Source: Symsagittifera roscoffensis
Lineage: Eukaryota > Xenacoelomorpha > Acoela > Convolutidae
DNA length: 64,000 nt
NCBI RefSeq assembly: GCF_963678635.1
Contig: NC_087070.1
Location: 37,398,600-37,462,599, forward strand
Direction: 5' to 3'
The notes beneath the pieces are model-generated. The model was given only the letters and a program-made list of their open reading frames with translations, ran no database searches and had not been told where the DNA came from. Positions 29,761 to 42,496 of the stretch are shown piece after piece (the stretch's first letter is position 1; each line of letters begins with the position of its first letter). A program made the position numbers and the translations under genes.

Positions 29761-30390
29761 TAACTGCTTCCCTTGAAAGTCGCAAATAAGTTTTTGACAG
29801 CTTCAATCGATAGTCACTCTGTTTTTTCGTACATATTCAAACGTAAATAACAGTTTCCCTCTGTTTTTAAGTCCGCTTTGTTGAATAATTTCAATAATTC
29901 AGTTTGAACAGTCAAGTTAATTAGACATACTAAACTTTTTCTAAAAGCCTCGAAAACTGTTTCCTTTTTTATTATAAAAAACGGTATATGCAAGTCTTAG
30001 AAATCGCTGTAAAAAAATTAATGGGCAATTTTGGCTTTCATCAGTGTTATCGCTTTTCAAGATAATTAGCCACTTTAACTGTTTAGCTCTTTCGAGTTTT
30101 CTATAAAATCAAAGCTTTCGTCATAGATTTTAGACCTTTTATCAGTCTCCTGTAGACACGGAAAATGGACATGTCGAAATTTTTCAGCAAATTTCCTTAT
30201 TTTAGAGTTTTCAGTGTGTCGTTATTTTTGTTTTTTTTTTCACTTTCTTTTGGCTTGAAATTTTTTCATTCTTATTTCGTTTAATATGATCATCAATTTT
30301 TGCCTAAATATTTGCCTAATTTTTGCCTAATTTATTTTTGCCTTGACGAATTTTCTTTTCTTCGCATTTCAAAATTGAAACATGCGTTTT
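29757..30390 (-). pseudogene. degraded coding repeat, second copy
   Basis: Clear relative of 23765-24480 with more damage. It is duplicated again at 36316-36949 by the 6.56-kb event. No frame longer than about 60 codons remains. Confidence 0.4.
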
Positions 30391-30844
30391 TGAAGAAAAT
30401 CGTTCACCGCCGCCAACAGTTAAGCTACGCTGCCAAAAAGTTGTGCTTTCCTAATTACCACATGGTTTGGTTGCATTAGGTTCAATTGGCTGCATATAAT
30501 AGGTATATAACGACCTTTTACCTGTAAACAAGCCAGTACCCCCAAATTTTATAAGGGAACCCAAGCACCGACTAAAACTTAAGTTTTTTTTACAAATAGG
30601 GAAAAAGAGGAAGTATGTAGGGGTGGGGTGATCAAATGTATTATCCTATTTTATCCTGTTAAAAGCCTCAGGTTTTAATCGTAAATTGATTTCTACTAAT
30701 TGGATCAATTTAATTTGCTCTTAGAGTCAATTTCCGAAAAACCGGTATTTTATCGCCCTAAATTGACTTTTTTTGGGGGAAGGGTTGTTGATCGAAAACC
30801 AATTATTGTATTAAGTATTTTTTCATTCTCTTTTTTCATTTGTA

Positions 30845-30966
30845 TTTTTTTTTTGATAATTTGAATGTTTGATATTTTGATATTTTGAATGTTTTTTTTT
30901 GATATTTTGAATGTTTGATATTTTGATATTTTGAATGTTTTTTTTTGATATTTTGAATGTTTCATT
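30845..30966. repeat. GATATTTTGAATGTTT minisatellite
   Basis: Several tandem copies of gatattttgaatgttt with poly-T insertions. The partner is at 37404-37525. The 71-codon minus-strand frame across it is a translation of the repeat. Confidence 0.8.
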
Positions 30967-31653
30967 AGAATGTTTCCACTAAAAGTCTTAATTTTTGTTT
31001 TTAGTTTCTATCTTCTTTACTAGAACTACTTAAAATTATTTGTTAGATCAAAGACTATCTATTAGAAAAATGCCCGAAGAGATTGCATCTTGGTTGACAT
31101 TGATATTATCATCAGATATCAGTATCACGGTTGTTTGAAATTGTTTTTTTTTGAAAAATGATGCTTTCTGAAAAAGTAATGATGGATGCTGGATCAAAGT
31201 TAGAAACAATTGCAATCTGAATGATTGCGTGAATGAAAAGTTTAGAAATTTGGTAGCACTTCAGAAGGCGTTCACTTCCTCAAAGCCAATTTCAATCCTG
31301 ATCCTAAATCTTTAACATAAAAAATCCGTTTCTATTTTGTCATCATTGAAACATGAGAAAGTCAAGCTGTCAAATAGAGTTGAATTAAATTATGACTTTG
31401 TTTCACAATTTGGGTTGCAGTCTCAAAATAGGTTTTGCAGTCAAAAGTTTACAATAGCTTTCTGGATACAACAACTTTGCCGTTAAAAAAAATCAAACAG
31501 ATTCTACAACCAGAGATGACCCATTTTTACACTTTGATAAATCGCCAGTGTGATAAATTGAAAATCCAATTTATCATATTTTTAGTCATCAGGGTGATAG
31601 TGAGGACATTTCGCTAAACATGCCAATTTCGGCCGCTAGTCATAGATATTGTT
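30967..31653. other. no gene seen
   Basis: AT-rich, unique within the copy, duplicated at 37526-38212. The only open frame (31435-31617) is short and has no recognisable features. Confidence 0.5.
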
Positions 31654-32130
31654 CAGGGGCATATCTAGGATTTTTTCAAGGGCGGGGGGAACGGATTTTT
31701 TTTTGGTTTGGCCAATTAAATTTTCTGAGCTCTCCCGAATCACTTTGAAGACTTATTTTTGACAAAATTGTCTGCGCCGCAGGCAAACTTTTGAAAAAAA
31801 ACAGGCCAAAATGGAGTTTCTTTAATGCGAACTCCCCCCTCAAAATTAGTATTTATTGGCGCCAACGCCGCTTTCAGAAATTTTTAAGGGCCAATTAGTC
31901 AAAAATGTGCATCTCAAAATAGTACAAACGGTCAGCATGGGGTCAGATCCCAAAAAAGGGGCGTCCGCACTCCAGCCCCCTATATTCATTCCTGGTTTTA
32001 TTGAATGCATGTAGAATCTTTGACTTACATTTGCCGGCAATTCTTAATGTTGTGCCTTTAACAAACGCATGCCTTGCAAATTTTTGTTGGCGGAAATGTA
32101 AAACCTCCCAGGTAGATTTCCCCATGAGCT
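31654..32130. repeat. dispersed repeat starting CAGGGGCATATCTAGG
   Basis: Same family as 25560-25900 and 60990-61388; the start resembles the CAGGTACGAATCTAGG start at 60990. Duplicated at 38213-38689. Minus-strand frames here are chance ORFs. Confidence 0.55.
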
Positions 32131-32444
32131 TTTTGGTTTGAAGCTCAAAATATTTGTGATTCTCAATGCAGATTCTATAATGTATTAATTTGTTTGATTA
32201 CCCAAATTGATGTAATGACCCATTTTGTAATGATAATATTGAATTGTTATCATTGGAAATGTTTAACAAACTCCTCAACTATTTCCAACGGAAGTGAAAA
32301 CTGTATACCGTTGCTAATGTGATGAGAAAATAAGGAAAAAACTGTGAACAATAAACAACAAGGATAACCTGTAACTTTGCAAGTTGCACAGAATGTTCCG
32401 ATCATAGTCTTAAAAATAAAAAAATTTACAGATTTAGGCATATT

Positions 32445-32730
32445 GGAATCAGATCTAAACTAGAGTTTATTATTGGTTCTTATTATGATATTTTATCCCT
32501 ATAAAATATTGAATACTAACCAATCATACTCCAACAGACAACCCCCTTATTTGTAAGTGCTGAAACTACTTGTAGTTTCAGCAGCAGAGTAATTTGAATT
32601 AAACTTAGAATACAGTTGCCTTCTCCAGAGAGACCGACTCCCATAAATCAGTATACGTTTTATCTATTGAGACTAGGAGATATGAGCGTAAGAATAAGAT
32701 TGGTATTAGACTAAGAATAGAAAGCACTCG
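32445..32730. repeat. dispersed hairpin repeat, copy C
   Basis: Palindrome at 32558-32583. Partner by tandem duplication at 39004-39289 (palindrome 39117-39142). Confidence 0.6.
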
Positions 32731-33713
32731 TTACCCAAACCGGATTAAAAGCATCTTAAAACTGGATAATTTATTATTTTCAAGACTACTTTCAACTCTA
32801 AACACAAACGAATAAAAAAAAATCGAAAAACAAACCCAAACTAAGCTATTTAATTTTTGAGAGAAGGACACAACCAAAACAAAAAAGGAAAAAACCAGCA
32901 ATAAAAAAGGCACAAATGTTGAACACAAAAAGGACCCTACAAAAAAAGAGAGCATGAAATTATACTCCACTCCTGGCCCAACCCACCAGAAAGGGCGTCC
33001 TGAACATGCTCTATAGCCTGCCTGACCCACCGTGCTACACCCACGCTTTGTGACCACACTCTTATTTTTGACAAGAGTTACTCAAGGGTGAGTGGCTCTT
33101 AAAAATGACCGAAAACAAAAACGCTTTTGCAATAACTACTAATACAAGATCATAACTAAAAACTAAATTAACAAAAACTTGTATTTGTAAATAATATAAT
33201 GCAGTATAGAGATTTCATATAGCCCAAAGACGAGCAGCAAGGATGTTGACAACCCAATCACACTCCAACTACGGAAAGGCAAATACACCCGATTTGCTGC
33301 CTACAGTCACTACACTCAAAGGATTTAAAGTACGACTTGGCATCGCAGCAAAGGAAATCCATTGAAACAGACCAAGGGCCATCTCGATGTTGAGTATACG
33401 TACAGATCCAAGTCACTAGGCACTTCACAGGAAAGTAAAGCTTCATGCTACATCCGAACGAGGCTGGATCATTACAACCGATCAGAAATCTCGTTACGAT
33501 CTCAGAACTGTCACGATTAATGACAACAACCTAAGAACAAATTCATACCGACAATTCCAATTCTTAATCGTCCAAATCCGAATAACGGATAATGGTCCTT
33601 CTTCCTAATCAAAGAAAAGAAAATGCTCGCAACTTCTAAAAGAAGAACGTCTTCATCCATCCTCCACTGCAATAGAACATTGGAAAACTAAAACTCTCTA
33701 AACCCCGGATGGG
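32731..33713. other. no gene seen
   Basis: Contains short frames on the minus strand (32731-33057, 33258-33446) without recognisable features. Duplicated at 39290-40272. Confidence 0.45.
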
Positions 33714-34075
33714 TGGAACCAGATCTAAACGAGAAATGTTTACTGGTTATTATTATGATATTTTATCCCCATAAAATATTGAATACTAACCAATCATACT
33801 CCTCAACTAACAACCCACTTATTTGTAAGTGCTGAAACTACTTATAGTTTCAGCACCAGAACAGTTTGAATCAAACTTAGAATACAGTTGCCTTCTCCAG
33901 AGAAACGGACCCGCATAAACCAGTATACACTAGATCTATTGAGACTAGGAGATATAAGAGTAAGAATAAGATTGGTATTAGACTAAGAACTTGCAAGAAT
34001 CTATCCGGCCGAAAATAAGATGGCGTGACGAGCAGACACTGTAACTTATCTGAAATTACTCTATGAGTATTACCA
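33714..34075. repeat. dispersed hairpin repeat, copy D
   Basis: Palindrome at 33830-33855, with CTTA in the centre instead of CTTG. Partner at 40273-40634 (palindrome 40389-40414). The right part (cgtgacgagcagac ... gaaattactct) matches 25395-25445. Confidence 0.6.
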
Positions 34076-34388
34076 AACGCTCTTAACTCAATATTCTACA
34101 GTGAAAGTAAAATGAGCAAATTGGAGAACAGTTTTTGTAGAAAAGTGACCAGAAAAAAATTTGGCAAAAACTTTTCTGAATTTTTAGATATTTTAGAATT
34201 TTTTCAAAAACTAACTGAACTTGCTTAAAACAGGGCTCAGTTTAAGCATAATTTTTTAGAGCTTAAATTAAGCATGACTAAGCTATTGTAAGCCTGCTGG
34301 CTCATTTTAATCGCTCAAGGTTGAACTAGAAATCAACAGTAGTACTAAGCAAATTCGCCGGCGCTCCAACAGGGGGGGGGGGGGGGGT

Positions 34389-36213
34389 ACCTACACATGG
34401 GTGCTCCAGAGCGTTATCCCAAAACCACATAGGCGCTCCAGACATAATTTCTCGGTGATCCAGACCCTTATTCCAAAACCACATAGCGGCTCCAAACAAA
34501 TAGTGTATTTATGCAAAACAAAAGTATGGGAATGCTACTGCTCCAGACCCTTATTCCAAAACCACATAGCGGCTCCAAACATTTTTTAAACCACAGGGGC
34601 ACTCCAATTAGGAAAATAAAACTACATGTATTATATCCTAATTGCTATGAAATGACTATATTATAATAAGTCACTGCTGTTGTGATATATAATAAAAAAA
34701 AGTATGTCTGGGAACTGCATTTTCGTGCGTTAACGTTCGATCAAGACTATAACGTTCATATTTGAGTGGAATTAAAGTTAACGTAAAAGTTATAGCCAAT
34801 CTATTTAAACCGTTGGTAGCTGTAAACCATTTCCTTTCCGTATGCATCTTGCATTGTTGAAACAACGCTAAGCACGCTTAGAATCACGAAGTTTGAAGAG
34901 CGGCTGACAGTCCGGTGTCATAACGCAATTGAACAATAAAAATAAATGTAAAATTATGGAATAATGAATTAAGCAAAATGATTTTAATTGGAGATTGGCA
35001 TACTGAAGATATTGATAGTGAGCATTTAAGTTTCTCTGTCTTCTCAATTGTTACACGATCAAAAAACAGTTGTATTAACAATCGTTATATAGTTTTTATA
35101 TCACGGTGGAAAAAAATAGCAGATAAAGGACCAAAAGAATATGAGCAGAGTTGTAAAGAACAGTCTTACTTGAACGAACTTTTACAAATAATGTATTTGA
35201 CAAATAGTGTATTTATGCAAAACAAAAGTATGGGAATGCTACTGATCTATCAATTGCTACTTATGAAAACGTTTTTGATTATTCGTTCGATTTTGACTCA
35301 ATTTTGATTGAGAAAGGGGTGGAGCGAATGGTTCGATTCGACTTTGTTTTGATAAACTTTCAAAATATCAAAAACTTCCAGTGGTCTATCTAAATATCTA
35401 GCACCAAGATATGAGACTGAGTAAGTGGTATCTTCGAGGTTACTTTCACTTCCACTGGCTTGAAATTCAGCAAGTCCGCGAGGTGTTCGAAAAATTACAA
35501 AAGAAATTGGAAAAACATAGAGTTACTTCAATGGACTTGAAAATCATTCACGAGATTTACTTGACCGTGAAAAAAACCTATCCGGAAAATTCTGACCGCC
35601 GAAATTATTTTCTAGCTACATGTTTTCTGTTTTTTTTTCTAGCAAAAATGACATAAACTATGACGTTGCCCTTAAACTTAGACCATATGGTGGTCTGAAT
35701 GGCATATATAATTCTTCATTGGACCAATACTTGAAAGATTCAAAAATATTACGACTGCATGCAGTTTTACACGATGCCGCGTGATTTGTTCACGAAGTTT
35801 ATAACACTGGTCCCACCTACTGTTACATGCTACCCTGGAAGTGTAACAACAGCCTGATTGGTCACTTGAGTGGTATTACTTTCTGTTTGTATGTTAAACT
35901 CACAAAACCAAGTCTCTATCAATTGTTAGAATGTTGAAGGAAAGATCAGTCGTGCTAGACTTGGAAGTATTCCGTTGTAGGAAAAATAACTTTTTAGTTA
36001 AAGAACTAGCAATTACTACTTCTGATTACAGTGACTCTCTTATTTTTCTACCTCCAGCTAGCTTCAATTCACTTCCTAAATCTGAACAAAAAGCTTACAA
36101 CTGGTTGACAAACAACTTGCACGGAATTCACTGGGAAAGCGGTGATTATTTATATTTAAATCACAACCAGATTATTCAAAGTTTTGTTTTGAGAAATCCT
36201 TACGCTGTAATTT
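34389..36213 (+). pseudogene. truncated left end of the Maverick (duplicate)
   Basis: Copy of 40948-42772: the left terminal repeat (34389-34664), the 110-codon ORF at 34978-35307, the 81-codon ORF at 35411-35656, the accessory relic at 35646-35937 and the start of the acidic ORF at 35931. The last is cut by the duplication junction. It is a dead fragment. Confidence 0.85.
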
Positions 36214-39200
36214 GTATGTAATTATGTTATTTGTATATATTTTTGTGTGAAGGTCTTTAGGGAATTATTTATATTTGAATGTAAATATGTAAGTAAGTGT
36301 TTGAATGTAAGTATTTGATTAACTGCTTCCCTTGAAAGTCGCAAATAAGTTTTTGACAGCTTCAATCGATAGTCACTCTGTTTTTTCGTACATATTCAAA
36401 CGTAAATAACAGTTTCCCTCTGTTTTTAAGTCCGCTTTGTTGAATAATTTCAATAATTCAGTTTGAACAGTCAAGTTAATTAGACATACTAAACTTTTTC
36501 TAAAAGCCTCGAAAACTGTTTCCTTTTTTATTATAAAAAACGGTATATGCAAGTCTTAGAAATCGCTGTAAAAAAATTAATGGGCAATTTTGGCTTTCAT
36601 CAGTGTTATCGCTTTTCAAGATAATTAGCCACTTTAACTGTTTAGCTCTTTCGAGTTTTCTATAAAATCAAAGCTTTCGTCATAGATTTTAGACCTTTTA
36701 TCAGTCTCCTGTAGACACGGAAAATGGACATGTCGAAATTTTTCAGCAAATTTCCTTATTTTAGAGTTTTCAGTGTGTCGTTATTTTTGTTTTTTTTTTC
36801 ACTTTCTTTTGGCTTGAAATTTTTTCATTCTTATTTCGTTTAATATGATCATCAATTTTTGCCTAAATATTTGCCTAATTTTTGCCTAATTTATTTTTGC
36901 CTTGACGAATTTTCTTTTCTTCGCATTTCAAAATTGAAACATGCGTTTTTGAAGAAAATCGTTCACCGCCGCCAACAGTTAAGCTACGCTGCCAAAAAGT
37001 TGTGCTTTCCTAATTACCACATGGTTTGGTTGCATTAGGTTCAATTGGCTGCATATAATAGGTATATAACGACCTTTTACCTGTAAACAAGCCAGTACCC
37101 CCAAATTTTATAAGGGAACCCAAGCACCGACTAAAACTTAAGTTTTTTTTACAAATAGGGAAAAAGAGGAAGTATGTAGGGGTGGGGTGATCAAATGTAT
37201 TATCCTATTTTATCCTGTTAAAAGCCTCAGGTTTTAATCATAAATTGATTTCTACTAATTGGATCAATTTAATTTGCTCTTAGAGTCAATTTCCGAAAAA
37301 CCGGTATTTTATCGCCCTAAATTGACTTTTTTGGGGGGAAGGGTTGTTGATCGAAAACCAATTATTGTATTAAGTATTTTTTCATTCTCTTTTTTCATTT
37401 GTATTTTTTTTTTGATAATTTGAATGTTTGATATTTTGATATTTTGAATGTTTTTTTTTGATATTTTGAATGTTTGATATTTTGATATTTTGAATGTTTT
37501 TTTTTGATATTTTGAATGTTTCATTAGAATGTTTCCACTAAAAGTCTTAATTTTTGTTTTTAGTTTCTATCTTCTTTACTAGAACTACTTAAAATTATTT
37601 GTTAGATCAAAGACTATCTATTAGAAAAATGCCCGAAGAGATTGCATCTTGGTTGACATTGATATTATCATCAGATATCAGTATCACGGTTGTTTGAAAT
37701 TGTTTTTTTTTGAAAAATGATGCTTTCTGAAAAAGTAATGATGGATGCTGGATCAAAGTTAGAAACAATTGCAATCTGAATGATTGCGTGAATGAAAAGT
37801 TTAGAAATTTGGTAGCACTTCAGAAGGCGTTCACTTCCTCAAAGCCAATTTCAATCCTGATCCTAAATCTTTAACATAAAAAATCCGTTTCTATTTTGTC
37901 ATCATTGAAACATGAGAAAGTCAAGCTGTCAAATAGAGTTGAATTAAATTATGACTTTGTTTCACAATTTGGGTTGCAGTCTCAAAATAGGTTTTGCAGT
38001 CAAAAGTTTACAATAGCTTTCTGGATACAACAACTTTGCCGTTAAAAAAAATCAAACAGATTCTACAACCAGAGATGACCCATTTTTACACTTTGATAAA
38101 TCGCCAGTGTGATAAATTGAAAATCCAATTTATCATATTTTTAGTCATCAGGGTGATAGTGAGGACATTTCGCTAAACATGCCAATTTCGGCCGCTAGTC
38201 ATAGATATTGTTCAGGGGCATATCTAGGATTTTTTCAAGGGCGGGGGGAACGGATTTTTTTTTGGTTTGGCCAATTAAATTTTCTGAGCTCTCCCGAATC
38301 ACTTTGAAGACTTATTTTTGACAAAATTGTCTGCGCCGCAGGCAAACTTTTGAAAAAAAACAGGCCAAAATGGAGTTTCTTTAATGCGAACTCCCCCCTC
38401 AAAATTAGTATTTATTGGCGCCAACGCCGCTTTCAGAAATTTTTAAGGGCCAATTAGTCAAAAATGTGCATCTCAAAATAGTACAAACGGTCAGCATGGG
38501 GTCAGATCCCAAAAAAGGGGCGTCCGCACTCCAGCCCCCTATATTCATTCCTGGTTTTATTGAATGCATGTAGAATCTTTGACTTACATTTGCCGGCAAT
38601 TCTTAATGTTGTGCCTTTAACAAACGCATGCCTTGCAAATTTTTGTTGGCGGAAATGTAAAACCTCCCAGGTAGATTTCCCCATGAGCTTTTTGGTTTGA
38701 AGCTCAAAATATTTGTGATTCTCAATGCAGATTCTATAATGTATTAATTTGTTTGATTACCCAAATTGATGTAATGACCCATTTTGTAATGATAATATTG
38801 AATTGTTATCATTGGAAATGTTTAACAAACTCCTCAACTATTTCCAACGGAAGTGAAAACTGTATACCGTTGCTAATGTGATGAGAAAATAAGGAAAAAA
38901 CTGTGAACAATAAACAACAAGGATAACCTGTAACTTTGCAAGTTGCACAGAATGTTCCGATCATAGTCTTAAAAATAAAAAAATTTACAGATTTAGGCAT
39001 ATTGGAATCAGATCTAAACTAGAGTTTATTATTGGTTCTTATTATGATATTTTATCCCTATAAAATATTGAATACTAACCAATCATACTCCAACAGACAA
39101 CCCCCTTATTTGTAAGTGCTGAAACTACTTGTAGTTTCAGCAGCAGAGTAATTTGAATTAAACTTAGAATACAGTTGCCTTCTCCAGAGAGACCGACTCC

Positions 39201-40947
39201 CATAAATCAGTATACGTTTTATCTATTGAGACTAGGAGATATGAGCGTAAGAATAAGATTGGTATTAGACTAAGAATAGAAAGCACTCGTTACCCAAACC
39301 GGATTAAAAGCATCTTAAAACTGGATAATTTATTATTTTCAAGACTACTTTCAACTCTAAACACAAACGAATAAAAAAAAATCGAAAAACAAACCCAAAC
39401 TAAGCTATTTAATTTTTGAGAGAAGGACACAACCAAAACAAAAAAGGAAAAAACCAGCAATAAAAAAGGCACAAATGTTGAACACAAAAAGGACCCTACA
39501 AAAAAAGAGAGCATGAAATTATACTCCACTCCTGGCCCAACCCACCAGAAAGGGCGTCCTGAACATGCTCTATAGCCTGCCTGACCCACCGTGCTACACC
39601 CACGCTTTGTGACCACACTCTTATTTTTGACAAGAGTTACTCAAGGGTGAGTGGCTCTTAAAAATGACCGAAAACAAAAACGCTTTTGCAATAACTACTA
39701 ATACAAGATCATAACTAAAAACTAAATTAACAAAAACTTGTATTTGTAAATAATATAATGCAGTATAGAGATTTCATATAGCCCAAAGACGAGCAGCAAG
39801 GATGTTGACAACCCAATCACACTCCAACTACGGAAAGGCAAATACACCCGATTTGCTGCCTACAGTCACTACACTCAAAGGATTTAAAGTACGACTTGGC
39901 ATCGCAGCAAAGGAAATCCATTGAAACAGACCAAGGGCCATCTCGATGTTGAGTATACGTACAGATCCAAGTCACTAGGCACTTCACAGGAAAGTAAAGC
40001 TTCATGCTACATCCGAACGAGGCTGGATCATTACAACCGATCAGAAATCTCGTTACGATCTCAGAACTGTCACGATTAATGACAACAACCTAAGAACAAA
40101 TTCATACCGACAATTCCAATTCTTAATCGTCCAAATCCGAATAACGGATAATGGTCCTTCTTCCTAATCAAAGAAAAGAAAATGCTCGCAACTTCTAAAA
40201 GAAGAACGTCTTCATCCATCCTCCACTGCAATAGAACATTGGAAAACTAAAACTCTCTAAACCCCGGATGGGTGGAACCAGATCTAAACGAGAAATGTTT
40301 ACTGGTTATTATTATGATATTTTATCCCCATAAAATATTGAATACTAACCAATCATACTCCTCAACTAACAACCCACTTATTTGTAAGTGCTGAAACTAC
40401 TTATAGTTTCAGCACCAGAACAGTTTGAATCAAACTTAGAATACAGTTGCCTTCTCCAGAGAAACGGACCCGCATAAACCAGTATACACTAGATCTATTG
40501 AGACTAGGAGATATAAGAGTAAGAATAAGATTGGTATTAGACTAAGAACTTGCAAGAATCTATCCGGCCGAAAATAAGATGGCGTGACGAGCAGACACTG
40601 TAACTTATCTGAAATTACTCTATGAGTATTACCAAACGCTCTTAACTCAATATTCTACAGTGAAAGTAAAATGAGCAAATTGGAGAACAGTTTTTGTAGA
40701 AAAGTGACCAGAAAAAAATTTGGCAAAAACTTTTCTGAATTTTTAGATATTTTAGAATTTTTTCAAAAACTAACTGAACTTGCTTAAAACAGGGCTCAGT
40801 TTAAGCATAATTTTTTAGAGCTTAAATTAAGCATGACTAAGCTATTGTAAGCCTGCTGGCTCATTTTAATCGCTCAAGGTTGAACTAGAAATCAACAGTA
40901 GTACTAAGCAAATTCGCCGGCGCTCCAACAGGGGGGGGGGGGGGGGT

Positions 40948-41223
40948 ACCTACACATGGGTGCTCCAGAGCGTTATCCCAAAACCACATAGGCGCTCCAG
41001 ACATAATTTCTCGGTGATCCAGACCCTTATTCCAAAACCACATAGCGGCTCCAAACAAATAGTGTATTTATGCAAAACAAAAGTATGGGAATGCTACTGC
41101 TCCAGACCCTTATTCCAAAACCACATAGCGGCTCCAAACATTTTTTAAACCACAGGGGCACTCCAATTAGGAAAATAAAACTACATGTATTATATCCTAA
41201 TTGCTATGAAATGACTATATTAT
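40948..41223 (+). repeat. left terminal inverted repeat of the Maverick
   Basis: Matches the reverse complement of 57189-57382 with interruptions. It is built from iterated blocks such as GCTCCAGAC and CCAAAACCACATAG. It contains a 45-bp insert (about 41055-41099) that duplicates ORF sequence at 41762-41805. A run of 16 G lies just outside at 40931-40946. Confidence 0.8.
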
Positions 41224-41536
41224 AATAAGTCACTGCTGTTGTGATATATAATAAAAAAAAGTATGTCTGGGAACTGCATTTTCGTGCGTTAACGTTCGAT
41301 CAAGACTATAACGTTCATATTTGAGTGGAATTAAAGTTAACGTAAAAGTTATAGCCAATCTATTTAAACCGTTGGTAGCTGTAAACCATTTCCTTTCCGT
41401 ATGCATCTTGCATTGTTGAAACAACGCTAAGCACGCTTAGAATCACGAAGTTTGAAGAGCGGCTGACAGTCCGGTGTCATAACGCAATTGAACAATAAAA
41501 ATAAATGTAAAATTATGGAATAATGAATTAAGCAAA

Positions 41537-41866
41537 ATGATTTTAATTGGAGATTGGCATACTGAAGATATTGATAGTGAGCATTTAAGTTTCTCTGTCT
41601 TCTCAATTGTTACACGATCAAAAAACAGTTGTATTAACAATCGTTATATAGTTTTTATATCACGGTGGAAAAAAATAGCAGATAAAGGACCAAAAGAATA
41701 TGAGCAGAGTTGTAAAGAACAGTCTTACTTGAACGAACTTTTACAAATAATGTATTTGACAAATAGTGTATTTATGCAAAACAAAAGTATGGGAATGCTA
41801 CTGATCTATCAATTGCTACTTATGAAAACGTTTTTGATTATTCGTTCGATTTTGACTCAATTTTGA
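41537..41866 (+). CDS. hypothetical Maverick ORF, 109 codons
   Basis: First ORF inside the left terminal repeat, ATG at 41537 (identical partner 34978-35307). A mixture of polar and hydrophobic residues with no recognisable motif. Coding-like text continues in another frame to about 41940 (for example GVERMVRFDF), so the ORF probably ends prematurely by frameshift. Function unknown. Confidence 0.4.
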   Translation: MILIGDWHTEDIDSEHLSFSVFSIVTRSKNSCINNRYIVFISRWKKIADKGPKEYEQSCKEQSYLNELLQIMYLTNSVFMQNKSMGMLLIYQLLLMKTFLIIRSILTQF

Positions 41867-41969
41867 TTGAGAAAGGGGTGGAGCGAATGGTTCGATTCGA
41901 CTTTGTTTTGATAAACTTTCAAAATATCAAAAACTTCCAGTGGTCTATCTAAATATCTAGCACCAAGAT

Positions 41970-42215
41970 ATGAGACTGAGTAAGTGGTATCTTCGAGGTT
42001 ACTTTCACTTCCACTGGCTTGAAATTCAGCAAGTCCGCGAGGTGTTCGAAAAATTACAAAAGAAATTGGAAAAACATAGAGTTACTTCAATGGACTTGAA
42101 AATCATTCACGAGATTTACTTGACCGTGAAAAAAACCTATCCGGAAAATTCTGACCGCCGAAATTATTTTCTAGCTACATGTTTTCTGTTTTTTTTTCTA
42201 GCAAAAATGACATAA
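41970..42215 (+). pseudogene. hypothetical Maverick ORF, 81 codons
   Basis: ATG at 41970, partner 35411-35656. The segment LEIQQVREVFEKLQKKLEKH is helical. It ends in a hydrophobic run that looks frame-shifted relative to the next coding segment starting near 42205. Not recognised. Confidence 0.35.
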
Positions 42216-42496
42216 ACTATGACGTTGCCCTTAAACTTAGACCATATGGTGGTCTGAATGGCATATATAATTCTTCATTGGACCAATACTTGAAAGATTC
42301 AAAAATATTACGACTGCATGCAGTTTTACACGATGCCGCGTGATTTGTTCACGAAGTTTATAACACTGGTCCCACCTACTGTTACATGCTACCCTGGAAG
42401 TGTAACAACAGCCTGATTGGTCACTTGAGTGGTATTACTTTCTGTTTGTATGTTAAACTCACAAAACCAAGTCTCTATCAATTGTTAGAATGTTGA
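42205..42496 (+). pseudogene. conserved accessory Maverick-associated ORF, one stop
   Basis: A continuous reading frame with a single in-frame TGA at 42341-42343 separates a LRPYGGLNGIYNSSLDQYL part from a GPTYCYMLPWKCNNSLIGHL part. It ends at TGA 42494-42496, overlapping the ATG of the next ORF (42490) by 7 nt, as expected for neighbouring viral-type genes. Similar proteins are, as I recall, common next to Maverick genes in invertebrates; the function is unknown. Confidence 0.5.

Larger units (their letters stand above)
29655..36213 (+). repeat. 6.56-kb tandem duplication, copy 1
   Basis: Repeated directly at 36214-42772 with a constant offset of 6559 bp. The breakpoint shares TTT between left edge, junction and right edge. 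Only a few single-base differences were noticed (for example near 30681/37240 and 30773/37332). Copy 1 contains repeat DNA plus the left 1.8 kb of the Maverick and cuts its accessory ORF off at 36213. Confidence 0.95.

Noticed and set aside
30750-30965. 71-codon minus-strand lysine-rich ORF
   Set aside because: Generated by the gatattttgaatgttt minisatellite.
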